Source: Elusimicrobiota bacterium (GTDB lineage: Bacteria > Elusimicrobiota > UBA5214 > JBBAAG01). Taken from it: 22,204 nucleotides of DNA. The translations under genes were made by a program, and so were the position numbers. Location of the stretch: positions 1 to 22,204 of the forward strand of contig JBBAAG010000051.1 in NCBI GenBank assembly GCA_041658405.1. Reading direction: 5' to 3'. Below, piece after piece: positions 14,512 to 22,204 of this stretch (its first letter is position 1; every line of letters begins with the position of its first letter). The notes under the pieces are model-generated. The model was not told the DNA's origin and did not search any database. It worked only from the letters and a program-made list of their open reading frames with translations.

Positions 14512-15744
14512 ATGATACAAAACAAAAATGTATTGTACATTGTTCCGACAGATAAACATCAGTACTTAAATTTTTTTTATAACGAAATAAAAAAATGTGT
14601 TAATTCAATATATATGTTCGATTTTATTGAGTATTCTCATCAAAATGGTATCAAAAATACCGAAAAACATGTAAAAGACCTTATAACCAGTAAAAAGATC
14701 GATATTGTGTTCACCACTCACTATGCTACGGATTATCAATTATCAATTGAGTTCTATGCTGATTTAAGAAAAACTGTAAAAATAGTTTTTTGTGCCTGGG
14801 ATGATGAATCATATTTTGATGTGTACGGTAAGTATTACGGCCAAGTTGCGGATGCTGTGATAACTACTGATTACTATACTATGTATGGTTACATGCGAAT
14901 GGGTATACCTGGATTGCTTTTAATGCCTATATTCAGCAAAGAAATGTTTTTTCCGGTAGAAGGGGAAAAAGATACAGAAGTATGTTTCATAGGAGGGTGT
15001 ACCCAGCGGGATCGTAAAGAATATATTGATTTTATTATTAAGAACGGTATTAAGATCGAAACCTATGGGAATGGTTCAAAGCACGGTTTTCTTGAATGGA
15101 ACAAATTTTCTGAAATATTATCAAAAAGTAAGATAGCGCTGACTTTCAATAAATTGGATACACTTGACTGGATTAATAAGGAAGAGCCATTGTTAAACAG
15201 AGTAAGGCAGGCTAGTTTTCATTATGTAGAAAGTGCGCTTGTAAAAACGTTTTGTCTTGCAGAATATTCACCTGGTATTTTTACTATTGCAGAAATAGGA
15301 AAAGAAGTCGATGTGTTTAATAGTAAAGAGGAGTTATTGAATAAGATAAGGTATTACCTGTCACATGATGTTGAACGTGAGAATATTGCTGCAGCTGCGT
15401 ATAAAAGAGCAATAAAAGAGTATGTGCCGGAAGTAGCTGTCCCAAAATTACTTGCGGAGTTGGATAAAACATTGTATAGCGGTATCAATAAATATGTGTT
15501 ATCAGATGAAATATATATAAATGAATCATTTAAGAGAAAAACAATTAATGGTTTAACTTTTACCATGGTTGTTCTAATCAAAAATAATAAAATCGGGTAT
15601 GCGATGGAGATATTTGTTAAACTATTTAAATATGGCGTACTGGTTTTCATTACAGGTTTTATCGGGGGAATAGGTAGAATTGTACAGAATATGTCAACAA
15701 AAATAGCTGATAAATTAGACAGAATAAGAATAAACGGTAAATAA
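14512..15744 (+). CDS. CgeB-like glycosyltransferase (copy 2)
   Basis: This 410-residue protein is a paralogue of the gene at 9456. It shares TEVCFIGGC (155-163), KIALTFN (207-213), the ALVKTFCLAEYSPG segment at 242-255 and GKEVDVFNSKEELLNKIRYYL from 263. The N-terminal half is quite different from copy 1, suggesting a different acceptor or donor. A C-terminal stretch near 368-388 (VLVFITGFIGGIG) is hydrophobic and could tether it to the membrane. It is the most AT-rich gene in the window by eye and begins one base after the previous stop. It probably adds a sugar to the growing glycan; specificity is unknown. Confidence 0.8.
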   Translation: MIQNKNVLYIVPTDKHQYLNFFYNEIKKCVNSIYMFDFIEYSHQNGIKNTEKHVKDLITSKKIDIVFTTHYATDYQLSIEFYADLRKTVKIVFCAWDDESYFDVYGKYYGQVADAVITTDYYTMYGYMRMGIPGLLLMPIFSKEMFFPVEGEKDTEVCFIGGCTQRDRKEYIDFIIKNGIKIETYGNGSKHGFLEWNKFSEILSKSKIALTFNKLDTLDWINKEEPLLNRVRQASFHYVESALVKTFCLAEYSPGIFTIAEIGKEVDVFNSKEELLNKIRYYLSHDVERENIAAAAYKRAIKEYVPEVAVPKLLAELDKTLYSGINKYVLSDEIYINESFKRKTINGLTFTMVVLIKNNKIGYAMEIFVKLFKYGVLVFITGFIGGIGRIVQNMSTKIADKLDRIRINGK

Positions 15745-15749
15745 TACTT

Positions 15750-17669
15750 ATGTGCGGTATATGCGGAATTTATAATTACAATAAAACGAATCCCGTAAAA
15801 GAAAATGTCTTACGCGCGATGTGCGGTGTTATGTCACACCGCGGGCCTGATGGTGAAGGTGTGTATTTAAATTATCCTCTAACCGGCGGCGGGATGGGTG
15901 TTGGGCTCGGGCATCGCAGGCTTGCGATCATTGATCTCAGTACAGGCGAGCAGCCGATGTATAACGAAGATAAATCTATTGCCATAGTGTTTAACGGTGA
16001 AATATATAATTTTCAGGAACTACGCCCACAGCTTGAATCACTTGGGCATAAGTTCAGGTCAAACAGTGATACCGAAGCTATTGTCCATGCATATGAGCAG
16101 TACGGTGAAGATTGTGTTGATCATCTAAGAGGAATGTTTGCGTTTGCAATCTGGGATAATAATAACACCAGGATGTTTATTGCCCGGGATCGTGTTGGCA
16201 AAAAACCGTTGTACTACGCAAATGTGAATGGTTCATTAATATTTGCGTCGGAGATAAAAGCGTTACTTAAATATCCTGGAATCGGACATGAGATTAATAA
16301 GGAAGCTATACACTATTACCTGAATTATCAGTACGTTCCCGGTCCGAAGACTGTGTATAACAGTGTTTTCAGGTTAATGCCTGCGCATTGTATGAGCGTA
16401 GATAAAAACGGTAACCTACGCACGCGGGAATATTGGGATATTGATTTCCGTGAGAAAACAAAGTTGAGTTTCAATGATACATGCACGCAGTTACGCGAGG
16501 TGTTGAAAGAAGCTACGCGGTTAAGGATGATATCTGATGTTCCGTTAGGTGCGTTCCTTTCAGGAGGGCATGATTCAAGTATCATTGTAGGTTTAATGAG
16601 TGAACTTGCGAGTAAACCCGTGAAAACGTTTTCGATTGGGTTTGAGGAAGAAGAATTCTCGGAACTTGGATATGCAAAAATTGTTGCACAGCATTTTAAA
16701 ACAGACCATCAGGAGTTTATTGTAAAACCGCAATTTGTGGAAATTCTGCCGAAACTCGTATGGCATTATGACCAGCCATACGCTGATTCTTCAGCATTAC
16801 CGTCTTATTATGTAGCTAATATGACCCGTAAAAATGTTACTGTAGCGCTAAACGGTGACGGCGGGGATGAATCCTTCGGAGGGTATCTCCGGTATAAAGC
16901 AATGAAAGGATCGTTGTATGCGGGATTACCGTTCAAACTTCTCGGGCGAAAAAATACGTTGAGGTTAGCAGAAATGTTACCGCACACGGAAACCGCGGGG
17001 AATATTAAAATGTTCCGGTATATGTACAGGCTTGTATCCGCTTTAGCGGAACCGCCGCAAAGGCGTAATGTTTACTGGCACAGTTATTTTGATAATACAG
17101 CTAAAGATAAAATATATTCTGTTGATATGCGTAATGATATGAAAGGTATTGATTCGTTTGAGTACCTCGAAAAAATATTTGAGAACGCAAAAGCCGGGAA
17201 TGTTATGGACCGTACTTTTTATACCGATATAAAAGCATACCTGCCAGAGTGCCTGCTCATAAAAATGGATATAGCATCCATGGCGAATTCGTTGGAAACT
17301 AGGAGCCCGTTTTTGGATCATGTAGTTATGGAATATGCCGCAGGATTACCTGACAATTGGAAGATCAGAGGGTTTAGGACTAAGCATATACTTAAAGAAA
17401 CGTTTAAGTCATTCCTTCCAAAAGAAATTATTAATCGTCCAAAACAGGGGTTTGGTATACCGCTTGGGAAGTGGTTCCGGAATCAGTTAAAGGGGTATAT
17501 ACAGGAAATTCTGCTTGACCCTAAAACCGTCTCCCGCGGGTATTTTAACCGTCAAGGGTTGGAGATATTATTAAAAGAACATATGGAAGCTAAACGCGAT
17601 CACGGGTATCGTTTATGGGCATTACTTATGCTGGAACTATGGCATCGTGAAGTATACGAAAAACTATAA
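15750..17669 (+). CDS. asnB: Glutamine-dependent asparagine synthase-like amidotransferase
   Basis: This 639-residue protein has an N-terminal glutaminase domain and a C-terminal ATP-pyrophosphatase domain. The start at 15750 is fixed by MCGICG, because Cys2 must become the N-terminal nucleophile. HRR (55-57), FNGEIYN (81-87) and SDTE (106-109) complete the glutaminase site. The PPi loop reads SGGHDSS at 271-277, where His274 replaces the usual Leu, Val or Ile. QPYADSSALPSYYV, NGDGGDESFGGY and SLETRSPFLDH are as in AsnB. AsnB makes asparagine from aspartate, but homologues at the end of polysaccharide operons often amidate a sugar carboxylate or another acid. Its position, five bases after a glycosyltransferase and before a new promoter, suggests the second role. 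Confidence 0.85.
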   Translation: MCGICGIYNYNKTNPVKENVLRAMCGVMSHRGPDGEGVYLNYPLTGGGMGVGLGHRRLAIIDLSTGEQPMYNEDKSIAIVFNGEIYNFQELRPQLESLGHKFRSNSDTEAIVHAYEQYGEDCVDHLRGMFAFAIWDNNNTRMFIARDRVGKKPLYYANVNGSLIFASEIKALLKYPGIGHEINKEAIHYYLNYQYVPGPKTVYNSVFRLMPAHCMSVDKNGNLRTREYWDIDFREKTKLSFNDTCTQLREVLKEATRLRMISDVPLGAFLSGGHDSSIIVGLMSELASKPVKTFSIGFEEEEFSELGYAKIVAQHFKTDHQEFIVKPQFVEILPKLVWHYDQPYADSSALPSYYVANMTRKNVTVALNGDGGDESFGGYLRYKAMKGSLYAGLPFKLLGRKNTLRLAEMLPHTETAGNIKMFRYMYRLVSALAEPPQRRNVYWHSYFDNTAKDKIYSVDMRNDMKGIDSFEYLEKIFENAKAGNVMDRTFYTDIKAYLPECLLIKMDIASMANSLETRSPFLDHVVMEYAAGLPDNWKIRGFRTKHILKETFKSFLPKEIINRPKQGFGIPLGKWFRNQLKGYIQEILLDPKTVSRGYFNRQGLEILLKEHMEAKRDHGYRLWALLMLELWHREVYEKL

Positions 17670-17681
17670 CACTTCTCTGTA

Positions 17682-17710
17682 TTGACAAATGTGCTGCATA
17701 TTTATAAAAT
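17682..17710 (+). promoter_or_regulatory. Sigma70-like promoter of the ftsA-ftsZ operon
   Basis: A perfect -35 box TTGACA (17682-17687) is followed after 17 bases by TAAAAT (17705-17710), which differs from the -10 consensus at one position. It lies in the 101-base gap between the amidotransferase and ftsA. Transcription would start near 17717, leaving a leader of about 50 bases. An AGGAG at 17755-17759 serves ftsA. No terminator hairpin was seen in the gap, so read-through from the polysaccharide operon is also possible. Confidence 0.6.
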
Positions 17711-17770
17711 TGTTTATCATTTTTAATTGTTATTAAGATTTATTTTTATACAACAGGAGTTGAGTTAAGT

Positions 17771-19033
17771 ATGCCAAAAATTGAATATATCACAGGAATG
17801 GATATCGGGAGCAGGCAGATAACTACTGTCGTCGGGAAGTTTGACGCAAGTAATAATTCGCTTGAGATAATAGCTGCGAACCGCACGCACTGTGAAGGTA
17901 TTAAGGGCGGGTTAGTGTTGGATATTGACAAAACAAGTGAAGCCGTGAGGCGCGCGCTTGAGAGTATAGAAGAACAGATAAAAATTCCGGGCGGTATCAT
18001 TGATGTGCACGTTGCAGTGCGCGGGCATCATATACAGGGCGTGCAGGATAGTAAAAAAATTGGGATTACGCGTACAGAAAAAGAAATTACGTCTGAGGAT
18101 GTTGAAAGCCTTATGCAATCCTGCCGCAGCAGCCAGGTTTCGGATGATAAAGAAATAATGATTATTGTCCCTCTGGATTATATAATTGATAATCAAGCCG
18201 GTGTACCGAATCCTGTTGGAATGGAAGGGAAAGTTCTGGCGGTGGATGTCTATGTGGTAACAGGCTTAACTGCGCAGAATAATAATGTTTGCAAAAGTAT
18301 AGCAAAAGCTGAATACGGGCATGAACCGTTAACCTACGGGCTTCTGGGACTCGGCAAAGTTGCTTTATTACCCGAAGAAATTGATATGGGTATCTTGTTA
18401 GTAGACCTCGGCGGTGAAACTACTGAGATTGCGATATACCACAACGGCGGAATACGCTTTACTAAACAACTCGATGCCGGGTATTGCAGTGACATGATCT
18501 CTAATGATATTGCGTATTGCCTTAGATGTTCACGCACCGAAGCTAAAAGATTAAAAGAAGAGTATGGCGTGGCTTCAGAATCGAGTTTGGATGATGGTGA
18601 TACAGAAGTGGAATTCGCAAGTGTTGACCACCGTGAAAAACGTAAGGTAACAAAACGCGCGTTGATGGAATTGATAAAACCGCGGCTAGAAGAAATATTT
18701 GAAGAGATAAAAAAGGAAGTTGCGTTATCTTCTATGATGAACGATATACCTCATGGCGTGGTACTTACAGGAGGCGGGTCAAAACTTAAAGGTATTGAAA
18801 AAGTTGCGGAAGAAGTCCTTGAGGTGCCGCATGCGAGGCCGGGGTCAATACTTAGTGTCGGAGGTAATGAGGATATCATAATGGATCCGGCATACTTCAC
18901 AGCAATCGGGTTATTAAAATTTGTTATTGATGATTCTGAACAGCTTCGGTCAACTGAAAGAACGAAGAATAACAAGGCGGATATATTTTCCATAATCTCC
19001 GGTGCTTTTGAGAAACTGTTCAATAAATTTTAA
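17771..19033 (+). CDS. ftsA: Cell-division protein FtsA
   Basis: This 420-residue actin-like ATPase anchors FtsZ to the membrane. It has the phosphate-1 motif GMDIGSRQITTVVG at 9-22. An SHS2-type 1C subdomain spans roughly 85-165. Phosphate-2 is LLVDLGGETTEIAIY at 209-223, and the adenosine motif VVLTGGGSKLKGI is at 330-342. The last residues (ADIFSIISGAFEKLFNKF) can form the amphipathic helix used for membrane binding. Length and order match the family. It follows its own promoter and is 26 bases upstream of ftsZ, the usual partner. ftsQ is not next to it in this window; polysaccharide genes lie upstream instead. Confidence 0.97.
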   Translation: MPKIEYITGMDIGSRQITTVVGKFDASNNSLEIIAANRTHCEGIKGGLVLDIDKTSEAVRRALESIEEQIKIPGGIIDVHVAVRGHHIQGVQDSKKIGITRTEKEITSEDVESLMQSCRSSQVSDDKEIMIIVPLDYIIDNQAGVPNPVGMEGKVLAVDVYVVTGLTAQNNNVCKSIAKAEYGHEPLTYGLLGLGKVALLPEEIDMGILLVDLGGETTEIAIYHNGGIRFTKQLDAGYCSDMISNDIAYCLRCSRTEAKRLKEEYGVASESSLDDGDTEVEFASVDHREKRKVTKRALMELIKPRLEEIFEEIKKEVALSSMMNDIPHGVVLTGGGSKLKGIEKVAEEVLEVPHARPGSILSVGGNEDIIMDPAYFTAIGLLKFVIDDSEQLRSTERTKNNKADIFSIISGAFEKLFNKF

Positions 19034-19059
19034 TTTAAGAGAGTACACAGAGAACTATA

Positions 19060-20187
19060 ATGATAAGAATAAAAATAAGCGAGAATTTTGAAGAAACTGT
19101 TGCAAAGATAAAAGTTATTGGTATCGGCGGTGGCGGCGGTAATGCGGTTAACCGTATGATCGAAGAAAGATTCGATGGAGTAACATTTATCTCGGCAAAC
19201 ACTGATGCTCAGGTATTACGTTTATCCAAAGCGCCTATAAAGATACAGTTAGGTGAAAAGCTTACAGAAGGTAAAGGCGCAGGCGGGTCTCCGGATATGG
19301 GTGCCCGTGCTGCAGAAGAAAGCCGTGAGATTATTAAAGAAGAATTGTTGAATACAGACTTACTGTTTATCACAGCGGGTATGGGCGGAGGAACGGGTAC
19401 CGGCGCAGCGCCAATAATTGCAGAGATTGCTAAATCAATGAATATTCTTACTGTGGCAATTGTTACCAAACCATTCAATTTTGAAGGCCCGGTACGTATG
19501 CGCCAGGCAGAAAACGGTTTGAAAGAACTGAGGTCAAAAGTTGATACAATAATTACGATACCAAATGAGAGGTTAGTAGATATCTGTGAAAAAGATACTG
19601 GAATGAAATATGCGTTTCTTCTCGCAGACCAAATATTACATAGGGCAGTACAGTCTATCTCCGATGTTATAACCACCAAAGGCGAGATCAATGTTGATTT
19701 CGCTGATGTCAAAGGTATTATGACAACCGCAGGGGATGCTATAATGGGGATGGGGCAAGCAAAAGGTGAAAACGCAGTGGATGCTGCATTGCAACAAGCA
19801 TTGAACTCGCCGTTATTAGATAATCTTTCTATAAACGGTGCAAATCGCGGGGTATTGGTTAATATCACTGGAAGTTCAAGATTACCATTAACAGAAGCTA
19901 AGGAAACTATGGATAAATTGAGAGAACAGCTTGGGCATGAAGCACACGTATTTTTTGGTTTTGTAATTGACGAGAATCTTCAAGATGAAGTTAAGCTGAC
20001 TTTAATTGCAACAGGATTAACAAACCGGCGGACAATACGACACTTAACGCCTGATGAAATGAAACAGCGTAATCATTTGGCTAGCAAATCATATATTCAA
20101 GAACCTACTGCATATGTAAAACCGTCAACTTTAAATAAAGGCGATATATTTCGTCCCGCAGCTTTAAGAAAAAAGAAAAATACTTAA
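19060..20187 (+). CDS. ftsZ: Cell-division GTPase FtsZ
   Basis: This 375-residue tubulin-like GTPase forms the Z ring. It has the glycine motif GIGGGGGNAVNRM near 21-33, the tubulin signature GGGTGTG at 109-115, and the T7 loop NVDFADVK at 211-218 with Asp213 and Asp216 for catalysis across the filament interface. The C-terminal linker is short. The end DIFRPAALRKKK resembles, loosely, the conserved peptide that binds FtsA (canonical form like DIPAFLRRK). The leading 15 residues before the Rossmann start match usual FtsZ ends. It is cotranscribed with ftsA and followed after 20 bases by pilT. Identity is not in doubt. Confidence 0.98.
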   Translation: MIRIKISENFEETVAKIKVIGIGGGGGNAVNRMIEERFDGVTFISANTDAQVLRLSKAPIKIQLGEKLTEGKGAGGSPDMGARAAEESREIIKEELLNTDLLFITAGMGGGTGTGAAPIIAEIAKSMNILTVAIVTKPFNFEGPVRMRQAENGLKELRSKVDTIITIPNERLVDICEKDTGMKYAFLLADQILHRAVQSISDVITTKGEINVDFADVKGIMTTAGDAIMGMGQAKGENAVDAALQQALNSPLLDNLSINGANRGVLVNITGSSRLPLTEAKETMDKLREQLGHEAHVFFGFVIDENLQDEVKLTLIATGLTNRRTIRHLTPDEMKQRNHLASKSYIQEPTAYVKPSTLNKGDIFRPAALRKKKNT

Positions 20188-20207
20188 CAGGATAACAGGG
20201 TATCATT

Positions 20208-21287
20208 ATGAATTTTACTGAACTGCTAGACATGGTGCTCCAGCTTAAAGGTTCTGACCTGCACCTGCATCCGGGCACGTCGCCGACAATAAGGGTAGAC
20301 GGTGGTTTGAAACCGTTGCCGATTACACCGTTAACTACTGTGGATACTGAACAGATAGCGTTTTCAATGATGACCGACCGCCAGAAAGCGTATTTTGACG
20401 AGCATAATGAATGTGACCTAGCATATAATTTTAATGAAAAGATAAGATTCAGGGTAAACGCTTTCCGTCAACGCGGAAAAGTTAATCTCGCAATGAGGGT
20501 TATCTCCGACAAAGTTATGCATATCGATGAACTTAGCCTTCCCCCGATACTTTACAAGCTTTGTGAAAGAACAAGGGGGATATTACTTGTTACAGGCCCT
20601 ACGGGCAGCGGGAAGTCAACGACGTTAGCTGCAATGCTTAATCATATTAATGATACACGGGCTGAGAATGTTATTACTATAGAAGACCCGATTGAATATA
20701 TGTTCACAAATAAGAAATCTATTTTCAGCCAGCGCGAGACCGGGATTGATACACGAGATTTTGCGGAAGCATTACGCCGTGTTTTACGTCAAGACCCTGA
20801 TATTATCATGATCGGCGAAATGCGTGACCTGGAAACCACATCATCCGGCCTTACTGCCGCCCAAACCGGACATCTGGTATTGACTACGTTGCATACAAAT
20901 GATGCAGTACAAACAATAAACCGTATAGTCGATATTTATCCGCCTCACCAGCAAAACCAGGTGCGTATGCAGCTTGCAGATACGCTTATTGGAGTGATTG
21001 CGCAAAGGTTGATACCTCATGCATCAGGACAGGGACGCGTTCCCGCAGTGGAAGTCCTTGTTGCTACGCCGTTAGTTAAAAAACTTATTGCTGAAAATAA
21101 AGTTGAAGAACTTAACGGCGCAATAAAACAAGGTAATTTTTATGGGATGCAATCCTTTAATAGTACGCTGGTGTCAATGGTGCAAAAAGGTGTTATCAAA
21201 GTAGAGGACGCATTGGCCTCAGCATCAAACCCTGAAGAAGTTATGCTTGCTTTACGCGGTGTAGAATCCACGGAGTCAGGTACATAA
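20208..21287 (+). CDS. pilT: Type IV pilus retraction ATPase PilT
   Basis: This 359-residue secretion-type hexameric ATPase powers pilus retraction and twitching. GSDLHLHPG near 15-23 is typical of PilT N-domains. Walker A is GPTGSGKST at 130-138. The Walker B region is IIMIGEMRDLET at 199-210. TLHTNDA around 228-233 matches the His-box of PilT/PilB. Residues AAQTGHLV replace the more usual AAETGHLV. The length is close to that of known PilT proteins, and the lack of an N-terminal PilB/GspE domain argues against an assembly ATPase. Its position directly after ftsZ is uncommon. PilT-like proteins for other pilus roles (PilU) cannot be excluded. Confidence 0.92.
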   Translation: MNFTELLDMVLQLKGSDLHLHPGTSPTIRVDGGLKPLPITPLTTVDTEQIAFSMMTDRQKAYFDEHNECDLAYNFNEKIRFRVNAFRQRGKVNLAMRVISDKVMHIDELSLPPILYKLCERTRGILLVTGPTGSGKSTTLAAMLNHINDTRAENVITIEDPIEYMFTNKKSIFSQRETGIDTRDFAEALRRVLRQDPDIIMIGEMRDLETTSSGLTAAQTGHLVLTTLHTNDAVQTINRIVDIYPPHQQNQVRMQLADTLIGVIAQRLIPHASGQGRVPAVEVLVATPLVKKLIAENKVEELNGAIKQGNFYGMQSFNSTLVSMVQKGVIKVEDALASASNPEEVMLALRGVESTESGT

Positions 21288-21295
21288 GCCATACA

Positions 21296-21982
21296 ATGCC
21301 GTGGGTAAAAAATCAACAATCTTGCTTTTGGTATAACACACATCTTAACACTCTTACCGGTGAATGGCTGATACATTTCATGACTGACCGGAATTACGGT
21401 GATTTTAGCGTTAAGGAAAGACGCAAAAAGTTGTATGCTAAAATAGGGCTGGATTATAGTAAAATAATATCCGGCTCTCAGGTACATGGAAGTAAGGTAA
21501 TGTTTGTTAACGGTAAGGTTGACAAAGATGATTTAGAAAATACGGATGGATTAGTAGTTACTGCTGATGAATCCGCCGGGATAGTTGTTTATACTGCTGA
21601 TTGTGCGCCGGTATGGATTGTAGATACCGTAAAACGTGTTGTAGGGCTTGTCCATTCAGGCAAGGAAGGGACAAAAAAAGGTATTGTCGTGACTGGGATT
21701 GATTTGATGACAGAAAAGTGCGGATGTAAAAAACAAAATATGGCAGTGATTATCGGTCCGCATATACAAAGTTGCTGTTATCCTTATGATATCGAAACAA
21801 ATATTGTCCAGCAAGCGGAAACAAACGGTATTACGAAAAACAATATTTATCGTTCAGGTCTTTGTACGTCATGTAACAACGCGTCATTTTATTCTTACCG
21901 GAAGGAAAAAGGTGTTACGGGCAGAATGGCAAGTGTCGCATATATAAAGCAAGGAGCAAAATATGGAACTTGGAAAATTTAG
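21296..21982 (+). CDS. PgeF/YfiH family protein (multicopper polyphenol oxidase-like, laccase domain 1)
   Basis: This 228-residue protein has the metal-site motifs of the YfiH/PgeF (LACC1-like) family: QVHG at 62-65 with His64, TADCAPV at 100-106 with Cys103, and HSG at 120-122, where HAG is common. They are followed by GPHIQSCCY at 154-162 and a later FYSYR. Members act as purine nucleoside phosphorylase/adenosine deaminase-like enzymes or in peptidoglycan editing, and are often encoded next to ftsZ. It starts eight bases after pilT without a clear ribosome-binding site, so translation may be coupled. It overlaps the next gene by 20 bases. Confidence 0.85.
   Translation: MPWVKNQQSCFWYNTHLNTLTGEWLIHFMTDRNYGDFSVKERRKKLYAKIGLDYSKIISGSQVHGSKVMFVNGKVDKDDLENTDGLVVTADESAGIVVYTADCAPVWIVDTVKRVVGLVHSGKEGTKKGIVVTGIDLMTEKCGCKKQNMAVIIGPHIQSCCYPYDIETNIVQQAETNGITKNNIYRSGLCTSCNNASFYSYRKEKGVTGRMASVAYIKQGAKYGTWKI
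21951..21956 (+). promoter_or_regulatory. Ribosome-binding site for the chorismate mutase gene inside the PgeF-like gene
   Basis: AAGGAG at 21951-21956 lies six bases before the ATG at 21963. It is a strong Shine-Dalgarno sequence within the end of the preceding coding region, and it fixes the start of the overlapping gene. Confidence 0.75.
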
Positions 21983-22204
21983 AAAAAAAATTGATAATAT
22001 AGATTCTCAAATACTTGAATTGTTAAACCAACGCGCGGTCATCGTTAAACAGGTTGGGAAACATAAGCAAGCTAAGAATATACCGTATTTTGTACCTGAA
22101 CGTGAACGCCAGATACTTGATAAACTGGAAGCACAAAACACCGGTCCATTGAATAATGAAGCAGTGCGCGAAGTATTCATACAAGTATTGAGTATATGCC
22201 GTAA
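21963..22204 (+). CDS. Chorismate mutase (AroQ type) domain, 3' end outside window
   Basis: The frame is open from ATG at 21963 through the last base, giving 80 codons plus two bases. The translated N terminus follows AroQ-type chorismate mutase: R7, IDNIDSQILELLNQRA at 10-25 with Arg24, VGKHK at 31-35 with Lys35, and PERERQI at 45-51 with Glu48, matching the substrate-binding Arg/Lys/Glu set. Chorismate mutase turns chorismate into prephenate for phenylalanine and tyrosine. The domain ends near the window edge, so a fused prephenate dehydratase (PheA type) or a stand-alone enzyme is equally possible. The start lies in the PgeF-like gene (20-base overlap) behind a strong AAGGAG. Confidence 0.88.
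   Translation, partial: MELGKFRKKIDNIDSQILELLNQRAVIVKQVGKHKQAKNIPYFVPERERQILDKLEAQNTGPLNNEAVREVFIQVLSICR

Noticed and set aside
17670..17770. Terminator between the glycan operon and ftsA
   Set aside because: No GC-rich hairpin is present; the T-rich patches lack a stem.
19209..19868. A 219-codon open frame on the minus strand across ftsZ
   Set aside because: It lies wholly inside ftsZ, its translation is Ser/Pro/Ile-rich with no recognisable motif, and it is a by-product of ftsZ codon use.

Overview
The window is a gene-dense bacterial stretch with every gene on the + strand. It looks like a Gram-negative-type organism: a MurJ-type flippase, a heptose kinase, ftsA/ftsZ and a type IV pilus retraction ATPase. 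Base composition is moderately AT-rich. The mixed content and divergent protein sequences suggest a little-cultured lineage (Elusimicrobiota/Omnitrophota-like candidate phyla are a guess). No tRNA, rRNA, insertion sequence or CRISPR array was seen. No stretch without a gene reaches 300 bases.

Region A (1-5252) begins with the 3' part of a MurJ-like flippase gene. It overlaps a heptose-7-phosphate-type GHMP kinase by four bases. A nucleotide-sugar block follows: a DegT-family protein with His in place of the PLP lysine (ColD-like 3-dehydratase signature), a cupin, a GDP-fucose-synthase-like reductase/epimerase and a GDP-mannose 4,6-dehydratase family protein. Together these match the logic of 3,6-dideoxy-sugar synthesis (4,6-dehydration, 3-deoxygenation, 4-reduction with or without epimerisation). 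The heptose kinase suggests the sugar could be a dideoxy-heptose.

Region B (5281-9443) encodes a methyltransferase-like protein, a Nudix hydrolase, a B12-binding-type radical SAM protein and a short-chain dehydrogenase lacking the usual catalytic Ser.

Region C (9456-17669) has two paralogous CgeB-like glycosyltransferases bracketing a split transketolase (N and C halves) and two tandem, atypical NAD-dependent epimerase-like proteins. A glutamine-dependent asparagine-synthase-like amidotransferase closes it. Regions B and C together look like an uncharacterised pathway for making and attaching an unusual, possibly carbon-branched sugar. Several enzymes in A-C carry substitutions at normally invariant catalytic positions.

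Region D (17670-22204) is a housekeeping block behind a good sigma70-like promoter: ftsA, ftsZ, pilT, a PgeF/YfiH-family gene and the start of a chorismate mutase gene that runs off the window. The polysaccharide genes therefore sit directly upstream of the cell-division genes.
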